Positions 25,645 to 33,326 of a DNA stretch of 33,396 bases are shown here, one piece after another. The position numbers and the translations under genes were made by a program. The notes under the pieces are model-generated. The model did no database searches and was not told the DNA's origin. It was given only the letters and a program-made list of their open reading frames with translations. Every line of letters starts with the position of its first letter. Positions within the stretch are counted from its first letter, which is position 1. Source of the DNA: Clostridia bacterium (GTDB lineage Bacteria > Bacillota > Clostridia > Christensenellales > Aristaeellaceae); the NCBI GenBank assembly GCA_030537335.1, contig JAUNNK010000004.1, positions 1 through 33,396 of the forward strand, written 5' to 3'.

Positions 25645-26405
25645 GGCGCTTTCGCTACGACTACAGCCTGACGCTGCGCTTCTCCGCCCCCATCTGCCGC
25701 CACAGCTTCCTGCTGCGCTTCTGGCCCAATGGCGACGAGACGCAGCAGCTGTGGGGCCGAGAGCTATGGAGCGCGCCCAAATCGACGCTTCCGCTGACTG
25801 CGGACGCATTCTCAAACGCCTGCGCCTGCGGCCACATCGAGGCGGAGCATCAGCAGTTGATCCTGCGCGCCCGGGGCGAGGCGCTCATCCGGGGCGGCAG
25901 GCTCGATGTCGCGGACTGCCCCGCCTGGTGCAAGCACACAACGCCGCTGACCCATGCGGACGGGGCCCTTCTCAGCCTCGCCCGCGACTTGCCTGCCGAT
26001 CCAATGGACTGTGCGCTGGAGGCCTCCCGGCGCATCCACGAGCATGTGGAGTACCGCCGGGGCGCAACCGATGAGCGAACCAGCGCCGCCGAGGCGCTGC
26101 GTCTGGGCGCGGGCGTGTGCCAGGACTTTGCCCACATGCTGCTCGCGATTCTGCGCGCCCGGAACATCCCCGCGCGCTACGTGGCGGGGCTCATCCCCGG
26201 CGAGGGCGAGACCCACGCCTGGGTGGAGCTCTACGACGGCGCGGGCTTCGTGGGCGTCGACCCCACCCAGCTCCGCCCCACGGACGACGGCTATCTGCGG
26301 GTCAACGTGGGCCGCGACAGTAGGGACTGCGCCATCAATCGCGGCATGTTCACCGGCACGGCGCAGCAGACCATGGAGGTCTGCGCGCGCATGGTCGAAA
26401 TCTGA
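25641..26405 (+). CDS. Transglutaminase-like cysteine protease
   Basis: A 254-residue protein with a transglutaminase core. The predicted triad is Cys160 (LGAGVCQDFAHML), His192 (ETHAWVEL) and Asp207 (VGVDPTQ). An N-terminal beta domain (~1-115) begins RRFRYDYSLTLRFSAPICRHSFLLR, like the Bact_transglu_N region usual in this family. No signal peptide, so cytoplasmic. Members cleave or transfer amide bonds. I start at ATG 25641, overlapping the alpha-E stop; the longer open frame to 25404 duplicates alpha-E DNA. Part of the conserved trio; it may process the peptide made by the ligase. Confidence 0.9.
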   Translation: MRRFRYDYSLTLRFSAPICRHSFLLRFWPNGDETQQLWGRELWSAPKSTLPLTADAFSNACACGHIEAEHQQLILRARGEALIRGGRLDVADCPAWCKHTTPLTHADGALLSLARDLPADPMDCALEASRRIHEHVEYRRGATDERTSAAEALRLGAGVCQDFAHMLLAILRARNIPARYVAGLIPGEGETHAWVELYDGAGFVGVDPTQLRPTDDGYLRVNVGRDSRDCAINRGMFTGTAQQTMEVCARMVEI

Positions 26406-26440
26406 ATTCCGAATTATATCATCAGACTGGAGGGACAGCC

Positions 26441-27382
26441 TTGATACAGCAGCTGGTTTCCGTGAACCTGCCGGTGGACGAAGAGATGCGCGTGCAGAAG
26501 ATGCGCATCATGCCCGCACACCCGGCGCAGAACCTGAAGCGCATCAGCATCGTGACCGGCACCCACGGCGACGAACTGGAGGGCCAGTACGTCTGCTACG
26601 AGCTGCAGCGCCGCCTGCGCGAGCGTCCGGAGCTGCTCAACGGCATCGTGGACATCTACCCGGCCCTGAACCCGCTGGGCGTGGACTCCATCACCCGCGG
26701 CGTGCCGGGCTTCGATCTGGACATGAACCGCATCTTCCCCGGCAGCGAGGACGGCGCGATGGCCGAATTCGCCGCCGCGCGCATCGTGCAGGACATCCAG
26801 GGCAGCGAGCTGTGCATCGACGTGCACGCCAGCAACATCTTCCTGCGGGAGGTTCCCCAGGTGCGCGTCTCGGAGCAGACGGCCCGTGATCTTCTGCCCT
26901 ACGCCGTGCAGCTCAACTGCGACTTCATCTGGGTGCACGCCAGTGCCACCGTGCTGGAGAGCACCCTCGCCCACACCCTGAACATGCTGGGCGTGCACAC
27001 GCTGGTGGTGGAGATGGGCGTGGGCATGCGCATCACCCGCGCCTACGGCGACCAGCTTCTGGACGGCATCTTCCACCTGCTGCACAGCGAGGGCATCTGG
27101 CTGGGCGAGTCGCCTGAGGTGCGCAGGCCCATCGTCTCCACCGACGGCAAGGTGGGCTTTGTGAACGCCGAGACTCTGGGCATGTTCGTGCCCCGGGTGA
27201 CCCATTGGCAGGACGTGCGCCGGGGTCAGGTCATCGGCGACCTCATCAATCCCCTCACCGGCGAGGGCGTGGAGGTCAAGTCCCCCTGCGACGGCGTGCT
27301 GTTCACCCTGCGGGAGTACCCGCTGGTGTACGAGGGCTCGCTGATCGCCCGAGTGCTGTCCAGAGAGGAGGCCCAGGCATGA
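26441..27382 (+). CDS. AstE/AspA-family zinc amidohydrolase, catalytically intact
   Basis: A 313-residue protein of the succinylglutamate desuccinylase/aspartoacylase group of M14 carboxypeptidases. Zinc ligands His42 and Glu45 (GTHGDELEGQ) and His129 (IDVHAS) are present, as are Asn96-Arg97 (LDMNRIFPG) and a likely general base Glu191 (LVVEMG). A C-terminal barrel-sandwich domain (~240-313) has SPCDGVLFTLREYPLVYEG. The start is TTG 26441, 6 nt after GGAGGG; no ATG is as well placed. It would cleave an N-acyl or peptide bond near a carboxylate, possibly removing what the ATP-grasp enzyme adds. It overlaps the next gene by 4 nt. Confidence 0.85.
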   Translation: MIQQLVSVNLPVDEEMRVQKMRIMPAHPAQNLKRISIVTGTHGDELEGQYVCYELQRRLRERPELLNGIVDIYPALNPLGVDSITRGVPGFDLDMNRIFPGSEDGAMAEFAAARIVQDIQGSELCIDVHASNIFLREVPQVRVSEQTARDLLPYAVQLNCDFIWVHASATVLESTLAHTLNMLGVHTLVVEMGVGMRITRAYGDQLLDGIFHLLHSEGIWLGESPEVRRPIVSTDGKVGFVNAETLGMFVPRVTHWQDVRRGQVIGDLINPLTGEGVEVKSPCDGVLFTLREYPLVYEGSLIARVLSREEAQA

Positions 27383-28311
27383 AGCGCGAAATTCTGTTCC
27401 GCCTGCAATCCCTCTACCGCGACGATCTGCGCGTCACGGGCTTCCGCTTCGGCGAGGGCGAAAAGGCCGCCTGCATCGTAGGCGCGCTGCGCGGCAACGA
27501 GGTGCAGCAGATGTACGTCGCCTCCCAGCTGGTGCGCAGGCTCTCCCGGCTGGAGGAGCAGGGCAGGCTGGCTCCCGGAAGGGAGATCCTGGTGGTGCCC
27601 TCCGTCAACCACTTCTCCATGAACATCGGCAAGCGCTTCTGGTCGCTGGACAACACCGACGTCAACCGCATGTTCCCCGGCTACCTTCAGGGCGAGACCA
27701 CCCAGCGCATCGCCGCAAAGCTCTTCGAGCAGATCAGTTCCTATCAGATCGGCATCCAGTTCGCCTCCTTCTACATGCCCGGCAACTTCCTGCCCCATGT
27801 GAAGATGATGGATCTGGGCCTGCAGAGCCCCACGCTGGGCTGCAGCTTCGGCCTGCCCTACGTGCTGGTGCGCAATCCCCGGCCCTACGACACCACCACG
27901 CTCAACTACAACTGGCAGGTGTGGGAGACGAAGGCCTTCTCCGTCTACACCACCGCCACGGATTCCATCGACGAGCAGTCCGCCCGGGAGAGCATCGAGG
28001 CCGTGCTGCGCTTCCTGAGCACGCAGGGTCTGCTGCTGGACATGCACTTCGACGAGCCCGAGCCCTGCCGCATCGTGACGGAGAGCAGCCTGGTGTCCGT
28101 GCACACCCACGCCGCTGGCATCTACCGCCGCTTCTATCACCCCGGCGACCGGGTGCGCGCCGGTCAGGCCCTGTGCGAAATTCTCCACCCCCTCGAGGGC
28201 ACGGTGATCGACCGCGTGTGCTCCCCGGTCAGCGGCCGCGTGTTCTTCGCCCACAAGTCCCCGCTGGTGTACGAGCGCGGCGTGATCTACAAGATCATCG
28301 TGGACGAATAA
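27379..28311 (+). CDS. AstE/AspA-like pseudoenzyme paralogue
   Basis: A 310-residue relative of the preceding gene product, with the same layout and a C-terminal SPVSGRVFFAHKSPLVYERG domain. The catalytic set has decayed: the first zinc His is Arg38 (GALRGNE), the last zinc His is Phe128 (GIQFAS), and the general-base Glu position appears to be Tyr190. Glu41 and DVNRMFPG (94-101) remain. The frame is intact and the fold elements conserved, so it is probably an inactive partner or regulatory subunit rather than a dying gene. The start overlaps the active paralogue stop as ATGA, favouring equal synthesis and heteromer formation. Residue equivalences are my alignment by eye. Confidence 0.8.
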   Translation: MKREILFRLQSLYRDDLRVTGFRFGEGEKAACIVGALRGNEVQQMYVASQLVRRLSRLEEQGRLAPGREILVVPSVNHFSMNIGKRFWSLDNTDVNRMFPGYLQGETTQRIAAKLFEQISSYQIGIQFASFYMPGNFLPHVKMMDLGLQSPTLGCSFGLPYVLVRNPRPYDTTTLNYNWQVWETKAFSVYTTATDSIDEQSARESIEAVLRFLSTQGLLLDMHFDEPEPCRIVTESSLVSVHTHAAGIYRRFYHPGDRVRAGQALCEILHPLEGTVIDRVCSPVSGRVFFAHKSPLVYERGVIYKIIVDE

Positions 28312-28341
28312 CTGCATATTTCCTGAATAAATATTCCAAAT

Positions 28342-28393
28342 ATCCCCCGAATGCGGAAAAAATAACAGAAATACCCGCTCCGGGGGATTGTTT
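28342..28393 (+). terminator. Weak terminator-like stem after the ATP-grasp operon
   Basis: ATCCCCCG (28342-28349) pairs with CGGGGGAT (28381-28388) across a 31-nt loop and is followed by TGTTTT. The loop is long for an intrinsic terminator. Its right arm touches the -35 of the next promoter. Confidence 0.35.
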
Positions 28394-28415
28394 TCCCGCT
28401 GGATTCTGCTATAAT
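28388..28415 (+). promoter_or_regulatory. Promoter of the C39 peptidase leader
   Basis: -35 TTGTTT (28388-28393), 16-bp spacer, -10 TATAAT (28410-28415). Transcription would start near 28422, right at a perfect 10-bp inverted repeat. Confidence 0.6.
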
Positions 28416-28421
28416 TACCCC

Positions 28422-28772
28422 GTTGCGCATACTTATGCGCAACCTCGCTGCACAAAAGGAGGGTTGAGCCGGAACAGCAGCATTCTCTTGTTGGAGCCCA
28501 TACGCGGGCTCGGCCAATTTTACAGCGCAGGGCGAAGGCCCTGTAGGTAGCGCGGGAGATTTCTCCCACCCGTACTTGTGTAAAACAGCATGAGAGTAGT
28601 AAAAGTAGCAAGTTCACAACGATTTTTTGAATCACAGAACCCATAACTATATAGACTCAAAGATCCGTTCATTGAATCTGTCGAAGGGCGGGCACATCGT
28701 GCCCAATCAGCAAACGAGACAATCACGGTGCCTGTAACAAGTACAATTACATTTTTTCAGGAGTGAGAAACA
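28422..28772 (+). ncRNA. Long hairpin-rich 5' leader, class unknown
   Basis: About 350 nt between promoter and ATG with no ORF of note. Stem-loops visible: GTTGCGCATA/TATGCGCAAC (28422-28443, 2-nt loop); GAGCCC/GGGCTC near 28496-28513; CAGGGC-gaag-GCCCTG near 28527; GGGAGA/TCTCCC near 28555 extended by GGT/ACC; and GGGCAC-atc-GTGCCC near 28690. Substrings recall c-di-AMP (GAGCCGGAA) and c-di-GMP-I (GTAGGTAGCG) riboswitches, but neither full consensus is present. It may be a structured regulatory leader, an independent RNA, or a dispersed repeat placed between promoter and gene. Confidence 0.4.
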
Positions 28773-29549
28773 ATGAAAAAACTGATTGTATGGTTGCTTG
28801 TACTCTGCATGTCCCTCAGCCTCAGCTCCGCTTTTGCAAGCGAGGCCGGCAATTACACCGACGAAATGAAGTTTGACGACGGCTGCGACCTCAGCCCCGA
28901 CGACGGCGCGGACAGCGTCGAGCGCCTGGGCGACCACCAGGGCAGTCCCTACTTCAGCAATCTGGATTTTTATAATATGGAATCCGGAGAAACGCTGACC
29001 ATCCTCCCCCACTTCAAGACCATCCAACAGTCCAGCGAGTGGAGCTGCGGCGTGACCAGCGCACTGATGACCCTGGAGTGGTACGGCCTGCGCGGCGATT
29101 ATACCGAGGAAACCCTCGCACAGCTGCGTCCCAACGGCCTCACCCCCGGCGCGACCAGCCTCTCCCAGCTGATCGCCATCTTTGAAGGCGTGGGCGGCTT
29201 CGACTGCTACTCCGCCATCGATGCCGGCGAGGACGTGTACGAGATCTTCACCTTCGACTTCATTCAGGAAACCCTGGCCGCGGGCAATCCCATCCTGATC
29301 GGCTGGAACGACTGGGGCGGACACTGGCAGGTGATCATCGGCTACGACACCATGGGCACCGAGACCACCCAGGACGACGTGATCATCGTGGCGGATCCCT
29401 ACGACACCACTGACCACAACCAGGACGGCTACGGCGTGTACTCCGCCGAGCGCTTCCTGTACAACTTCACCTTCTACAACTTCTTCGATGAGGAATCCGG
29501 CGAACTGAACGACATGTGCTTCCTCGTCGCCACCCCCACGGCCGAATAA
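28773..29549 (+). CDS. Secreted C39-like papain-fold peptidase
   Basis: A 258-residue exported cysteine peptidase. The signal peptide MKKLIVWLLVLCMSLSLSSA is followed by a probable cut after AFA. The Peptidase_C39_2 core has Gln86 and Cys92 in QQSSEWSCGVTSALM, His184 in GGHWQVIIG and Asp208 in VADPYD. Members cut peptides or double-glycine leaders; this one lacks a transporter domain so it works outside the cell as a free enzyme. The mature N-terminus is acidic (DDGCDLSPDDGADS) and may be a pro-region. GGAG precedes ATG 28773. It stands alone with its own long leader and terminator. Substrate unknown. Confidence 0.85.
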   Translation: MKKLIVWLLVLCMSLSLSSAFASEAGNYTDEMKFDDGCDLSPDDGADSVERLGDHQGSPYFSNLDFYNMESGETLTILPHFKTIQQSSEWSCGVTSALMTLEWYGLRGDYTEETLAQLRPNGLTPGATSLSQLIAIFEGVGGFDCYSAIDAGEDVYEIFTFDFIQETLAAGNPILIGWNDWGGHWQVIIGYDTMGTETTQDDVIIVADPYDTTDHNQDGYGVYSAERFLYNFTFYNFFDEESGELNDMCFLVATPTAE

Positions 29550-29602
29550 ACTGTCCTCCGGCTCGGCAGAACTTCGCGCAGTGGAAGACCAAAGCAGACC
29601 AA

Positions 29603-29637
29603 CGCCGCCGTATCATCCCGATACGACGGCGATTTTT
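29603..29637 (+). terminator. Terminator of the C39 peptidase gene
   Basis: A 12-bp stem with one mismatch (29603-29614 / 29620-29631), 5-nt loop and ATTTTT after it. Its T-run touches the ogg stop codon, so it separates convergent genes. Confidence 0.8.
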
Positions 29638-30472
29638 ATAGCTCGATGTCCCCCATGCGCGCGGCGTGGAACAGAAACTGCTGCAAGAGGCCCGCGTTCG
29701 GCCCCAGCAGCTCACGGGACTGGAGCATCAGCTTCTTCCTGCTGCACCCGCAGACGCCGAACCAGCTCTTCAGCAGCTTCTCCACCCACACGTCCACCGG
29801 AAAGGCCGAGGTCTGTCCGCAGCCGAACAGCAGAACGCAGTCCGCCACCTTGTCACCCACCCCGGGAAGGGAGGTCAGCAAGCGGTGGGCCTCGAAGTAG
29901 TCCATCTCCCTGAGCTGCCACAGCGGGAAGCCGTCCAGTACCGCCTGCGCCGTGCCGATGAGATAGGGCGCGCGATAGCCCACGCCCAGGCTGCGCAGCA
30001 GGCTCTCGTCGCAGTTCGCCAGCTTTTCCGGCGACGGAAAGCCGCGCAGCGCGCGACCATCCATTTCAAATGTGTCACCCAGCGCCCCGCACAGCGCCTC
30101 TACCAGGCTTCGGATGCGCCGCACATTGTTGTTGGCCGAAAGGATGAAGGCAAGCAGTGCCTCCCAAGGATCCTGATTGAGCACCCGCAGCCCCGGATAC
30201 AGCGCGATGGCCCGCTCTGCCGCAGGGATGTGGGCAAACTCCCGGGCCAGTGCGCCGTAGTCCCGATCCAGATCGAGGAAGTGCCGCAATTCCGCCGCAT
30301 CCATATCACTCCGGGCGTACACGCCGCCGTCCTCCTGCCATAGCAGCACGGGTTTTCCGCACACCACGCCCGCAAAGCCGTTCTCCTGCGCATCAAAGTG
30401 GAAGCACTGGGCGCTGTCCATCAGGCACAGCCGCAAATCAATGCTTTCGTTTCCAAGCAGCATCTTTTCCAT
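29636..30472 (-). CDS. ogg: 8-oxoguanine DNA glycosylase/AP lyase (OGG1-like)
   Basis: A 278-residue base-excision repair enzyme. An OGG_N-like domain (~1-95, with AQCFHFDAQENGFAGVV) is followed by the HhH-GPD fold. The helix-hairpin-helix LTSLPGVGDKVADCVLLF holds the catalytic Lys208, and PVDVWV the conserved Asp227. It removes oxidised guanine opposite cytosine. The annotated ATG 30472 lies just upstream of the rpmA terminator region, so it has its own, unseen, promoter or depends on read-through. Length fits Clostridial OGG proteins. Confidence 0.9.
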   Translation of the reverse strand: MEKMLLGNESIDLRLCLMDSAQCFHFDAQENGFAGVVCGKPVLLWQEDGGVYARSDMDAAELRHFLDLDRDYGALAREFAHIPAAERAIALYPGLRVLNQDPWEALLAFILSANNNVRRIRSLVEALCGALGDTFEMDGRALRGFPSPEKLANCDESLLRSLGVGYRAPYLIGTAQAVLDGFPLWQLREMDYFEAHRLLTSLPGVGDKVADCVLLFGCGQTSAFPVDVWVEKLLKSWFGVCGCSRKKLMLQSRELLGPNAGLLQQFLFHAARMGDIEL

Positions 30473-30498
30473 CGTTCACCAACCATTCTCTCTGTATG

Positions 30499-30530
30499 AC
30501 AAAAGCGCCGGAGATTCCTCTCCGACGCTT
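30499..30530 (-). terminator. Terminator of rplU-prp-rpmA
   Basis: A 12-bp stem with one mismatch (30503-30514 / 30519-30530), TTCC-type loop and TTTTGTC after it on the minus strand. Confidence 0.75.
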
Positions 30531-30541
30531 CAGCGACCAAA

Positions 30542-30838
30542 TTATTCGGCAGCAGCTTCCGTCTTGGGATAGATGCTGACCTGCTTGCGGGTCTTGTCCT
30601 TGCGCTCGAACTTGACGATGCCGTCAATCTTTGCGTAGAGGGTATCATCATCACCGATGCCAACATTGTGGCCGGGATGGATTTTCGTTCCGCGCTGGCG
30701 AACGAGAATGTTTCCCGCCAGTACGAACTGACCGTCGCTGCGCTTGGTGCCCAGGCGCTGCGCATGGCTGTCGCGGCCGTTGCGGGAGGAACCCATTCCC
30801 TTCTTATGAGCGAAGAGCTGCAGATTCATCTTGAACAT
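30542..30838 (-). CDS. rpmA: Ribosomal protein L27 precursor
   Basis: A 98-residue large-subunit protein reaching the peptidyl-transferase centre. The N-terminus [14 protein letters not shown] has the Firmicutes extension that ends in NLQLF and must be cut before AHKKG by the Prp protease, encoded next door. The core [18 protein letters not shown] and [15 protein letters not shown] is canonical. The C-terminus TEAAAE is slightly long. GGAGGT precedes ATG 30838, 5 nt after prp. Confidence 0.97.
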   Translation of the reverse strand: MFKMNLQLFAHKKGMGSSRNGRDSHAQRLGTKRSDGQFVLAGNILVRQRGTKIHPGHNVGIGDDDTLYAKIDGIVKFERKDKTRKQVSIYPKTEAAAE

Positions 30839-30843
30839 TTGCT

Positions 30844-31197
30844 TTACCTCCGTTCCTTGAAGATAATCCGAAGATTTCGAGGGTATTCCCTCTGGATTGC
30901 CTGAAGCCCCTCCAGGAGCGTCACCAGCAAAAGCTGTGCTTGCCGGATCTGATCCTCGCTGGCCTCGGGCGTCAAAATTGCTTCAATGAACGCTCCATCA
31001 TCGTCCTGGTCGAACATCACCGGCGCCTTCAGGACGTTTTTCAGTCCGTTGAGCGTGGTCTGGGTCAGCGTCGAAATCGCCGCGCAGACGATGTCTGCAC
31101 CAGCCTCAGCATAGCCCGAATGTCCGTTGGCCCTGTATCCGAGCAGAGCGCCGTCGGACCGCTTCAAAAAAGTAACGGTCGTTCCCGAAGATTTCAT
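30844..31197 (-). CDS. prp: Ribosomal-processing cysteine protease
   Basis: A 117-residue Prp protease that trims the L27 N-terminal extension, an essential step in Firmicutes ribosome maturation. The catalytic pair is His26 (GHSGYAEAG) and Cys38 ([10 protein letters not shown]). Its ATG overlaps the rplU stop as ATGA, and it lies between rplU and rpmA, the standard order. Confidence 0.95.
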   Translation of the reverse strand: MKSSGTTVTFLKRSDGALLGYRANGHSGYAEAGADIVCAAISTLTQTTLNGLKNVLKAPVMFDQDDDGAFIEAILTPEASEDQIRQAQLLLVTLLEGLQAIQREYPRNLRIIFKERR

Positions 31198-31508
31198 CAG
31201 CCGTTGATGGCGGTGATTTCAACCTTGGTGTAGGGCTGACGATGGCCCTGCTTTTTGCGCTCGTTCTTCTTGGCCTTGTACTTATAGACGACGATCTTCT
31301 TGGACTTGACCTGCGCCAGAACCTTGCCCTCGACCTTTGCACCCGCGACCACGGGAGTGCCGATCTTGGTCTCGCCATCGTTGCCGACGAGCAGAACCTC
31401 ATCGAAAGTAACCGCTTCGTCTGCCTGCGCGTTGATCTTCTCTACGAAAATAACGTCGCCCTGCTGAACACGGTACTGCTTGCCACCGGTCTGAATGACT
31501 GCGTACAC
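31197..31508 (-). CDS. rplU: Ribosomal protein L21
   Basis: A 103-residue 50S protein binding 23S rRNA. I start at GTG 31508, giving the canonical [15 protein letters not shown]. The open frame reaches a GTG at 31517, but that codon overlaps the AGGAGG Shine-Dalgarno and cannot be used. The [23 protein letters not shown] region is the conserved RNA-binding C-terminus. First gene of the operon; preceded by an L21-type leader. Confidence 0.96.
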   Translation of the reverse strand: MYAVIQTGGKQYRVQQGDVIFVEKINAQADEAVTFDEVLLVGNDGETKIGTPVVAGAKVEGKVLAQVKSKKIVVYKYKAKKNERKKQGHRQPYTKVEITAING

Positions 31509-31588
31509 GCGTTGCACCTCCTATACTAAAATCTCGCCGAAGTTTGGCAGCATTTGTATGCGTTTCAAGCCGACTTCGAGCGGCTTAC
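31509..31588 (-). ncRNA. L21 leader (autoregulatory mRNA structure)
   Basis: The ~80-nt leader folds as AAGCCG/CGGCTT with loop CTCGAAGT, then GCAT/ATGC. A downstream ACTTCG can pair with CGAAGT in the first loop to form a pseudoknot. Position and pairing fit the Firmicutes L21 leader thought to bind excess ribosomal protein and lower expression. Assigned from memory of the fold, not by a covariance search. Confidence 0.6.
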
Positions 31589-31594
31589 CAAGTT

Positions 31595-31623
31595 ATTATA
31601 CATGTTTTCCCCCGTCCTGTCAA
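31595..31623 (-). promoter_or_regulatory. rplU operon promoter
   Basis: Perfect consensus on the minus strand: TTGACA (31618-31623), 17-bp spacer, TATAAT (31595-31600). An 8-bp inverted repeat TTTCCCCC/GGGGGAAA (31606-31613 / 31644-31651) straddles the -35. Confidence 0.85.
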
Positions 31624-31683
31624 TCCAATTGCGGCGACAATCCGGGGGAAACATGAAAAAATAACACGATTTTTGACCTTGAC

Positions 31684-32586
31684 TCAGCGCTCAAAGTAGC
31701 GGGCGATGCCCTCCACCATGCCCTGAACCAGTTTCTCCTGATAGGCGGGGTCGTTGAGCTTCTCATCCTCGTCGGGATTGGACATGTACCCCATCTCCAC
31801 CAGGATGCAGGGCACGATGGACCAGTTGTTCATCGTGTAGGTGTCGCGCAGGAACACGCCGCGGGCCTTCGCGCCGGTGGTCTCGCTCATGGCCTCCAAA
31901 AGCACCTGCGCCGCCGCCTCGCTCTCCTCCTGCTTCTCGCCGGTCGCACGCACGAACATGCCAATGCCGTTGGCGCTGCTGTCCGTCGCGCCGTCGCAGT
32001 GCAGGCGCAGCACCAGATCCACGCCCAGCTCGTTCATCATCTCGGCGCGCTCCAGATTGGAGATGTCCACGTCATTGGTCTCGCGGGTCATGTACACCTT
32101 GCAGCCCTGTGCCTCCAGCGCTTCGCGCAGCTTCAGCGCGACCTCCAGATTGGTGATGTACTCCGCAATGCCGGTGCGCACGCCCGCGGTGCCGGAGGAG
32201 ACCTTCGCCTTCGTCTCCGAGCTGCCCGGCGCAACCGGCTCCTTCTCGCTGTTGGCGTGCTCCTGATGGCCCGGGTCGATGCCGATGCGCAGGCCGTAGA
32301 GCCGGGGCGCCTCGGTCGGTTCCGGCGTGGGCGTGGCAGTGGGTTCCGCAGTGGGCGCAGCGGTTGCCGTCGCGTCCGTGGTGGGTATGGCGCTCGCGGC
32401 CGGCGTCGCGCTGCGCGTAGCCGCGGGTGCAACACTCGCAGCCGCCGCCGTGGGCGCAAGCGTGACGCTGGGCGTCTCCACAACGCTCGTGACCGAAACC
32501 GTGCCCTGGATCGGAACGATCTCCGCCAGCGCACCGACAAGAAGCATCGAAACTGCCAGCAGGCAGATCAGAATTCTACGCATCAT
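31684..32586 (-). CDS. N-acetylmuramoyl-L-alanine amidase (Amidase_3), exported
   Basis: A 300-residue cell-wall hydrolase. Signal peptide 1-21 (cut near LAE), a Ser/Thr/Ala/Pro-rich linker (~22-95), then the zinc amidase: His107 in IDPGHQ, Glu148 in NLEVAL, His196 in LRLHCDG and catalytic Glu264 in VEMGYMSN. It cuts the lactyl-alanine bond of peptidoglycan during separation, growth or sporulation. No wall-binding repeats, so targeting may rely on the linker. The GGAGG site lies inside the end of the preceding tetR gene, so the two are cotranscribed. No clear terminator follows before the rplU promoter. Confidence 0.9.
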   Translation of the reverse strand: MMRRILICLLAVSMLLVGALAEIVPIQGTVSVTSVVETPSVTLAPTAAAASVAPAATRSATPAASAIPTTDATATAAPTAEPTATPTPEPTEAPRLYGLRIGIDPGHQEHANSEKEPVAPGSSETKAKVSSGTAGVRTGIAEYITNLEVALKLREALEAQGCKVYMTRETNDVDISNLERAEMMNELGVDLVLRLHCDGATDSSANGIGMFVRATGEKQEESEAAAQVLLEAMSETTGAKARGVFLRDTYTMNNWSIVPCILVEMGYMSNPDEDEKLNDPAYQEKLVQGMVEGIARYFER

Positions 32587-32587
32587 A

Positions 32588-33289
32588 TCATTTTGCCTCC
32601 AGAATCTTCAATTGAACGGCAGTTTGACGGAATGCACGCATCAAATGTTCCACATCAAAGAGGGAAATGCTGCCAAAACTTGCTCCAAGCAGGTTCTCCA
32701 CAGCCTCCCGGTAGGCGTTGAGCAGGTCCACGATGCCGATCACGCAGTCCGGATTGTCCGGGTTTTCCGCGAGGATCCGGCAGGCCTCGTCGTTGACATC
32801 GCAGCTCAGCATCAGCACGATGCGGCCGATCTGCCCCGGATTGCGGGTGAAGAAGCTGCCGTCGGCGATGCCAGCGGAGACGACCTCGTCCAGCAGCGGG
32901 CGCAGGCTATCCAGCATGAAGCTGCGGGTCTGCTCCCGGAAGTGCACGTCGCAGTCGATGTAGCTCAGCTTCAGCACCAGCGCCGTGAACTCCGGCGACT
33001 CGCGGTTGAACAGGTGCAGCGTTCCAAGCAGCAGATTGAGCTTCTGCACCGGATTGAGCTTCCCGGAGTAGAGCTCCGCGCGGATGCGCTCCAGTTCGCT
33101 CGCAGCGCGCTGGCGGCAGATCTCCTCCAACAGTGCGATCTTCGATTCGAAGTAGTGATAGAAACCGCCCTTGGAGATGGATAGCGCATCCAGGATGTCC
33201 TGAATGGACGTCTCGTCGTAGCCCCGCTCAAAGAACAGCTTTTCGGCGGTTCTGATGATGGAATCCCTGCGCAGTTCACCCTTTTTCAT
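32588..33289 (-). CDS. TetR/AcrR-family transcriptional regulator
   Basis: A 233-residue repressor. The N-terminal HTH has IIRTAEKLFFERGYDETSIQ and ISKGGFYHYFESKIALL (residues ~10-55), canonical for TetR; the ligand-binding C-terminal domain (~60-233) is variable. I prefer ATG 33289 (MKKGE, AGGAGG at 10 nt) over the TTG six nt upstream, which sits only 4 nt from the Shine-Dalgarno. It probably represses its own promoter and hence the amidase behind it, 1 bp away. Ligand unknown. Confidence 0.9.
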   Translation of the reverse strand: MKKGELRRDSIIRTAEKLFFERGYDETSIQDILDALSISKGGFYHYFESKIALLEEICRQRAASELERIRAELYSGKLNPVQKLNLLLGTLHLFNRESPEFTALVLKLSYIDCDVHFREQTRSFMLDSLRPLLDEVVSAGIADGSFFTRNPGQIGRIVLMLSCDVNDEACRILAENPDNPDCVIGIVDLLNAYREAVENLLGASFGSISLFDVEHLMRAFRQTAVQLKILEAK

Positions 33290-33326
33290 GGCCAAGCCGC
33301 CTCCTTTGTTCTGTGATTATGACAAC

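Noticed and set aside
23675..28311. Anbu proteasome in the ATP-grasp operon
   Set aside because: No Ntn-hydrolase gene is present; all five frames are accounted for.
28422..28600. c-di-AMP (ydaO), c-di-GMP-I or T-box riboswitch
   Set aside because: Only short pieces match (GAGCCGGAA, GTAGGTAGCG, GCGCGGGAG); the conserved cores CAGCTAACC, CGCAAAGCC and TGGNACCGCG are missing.
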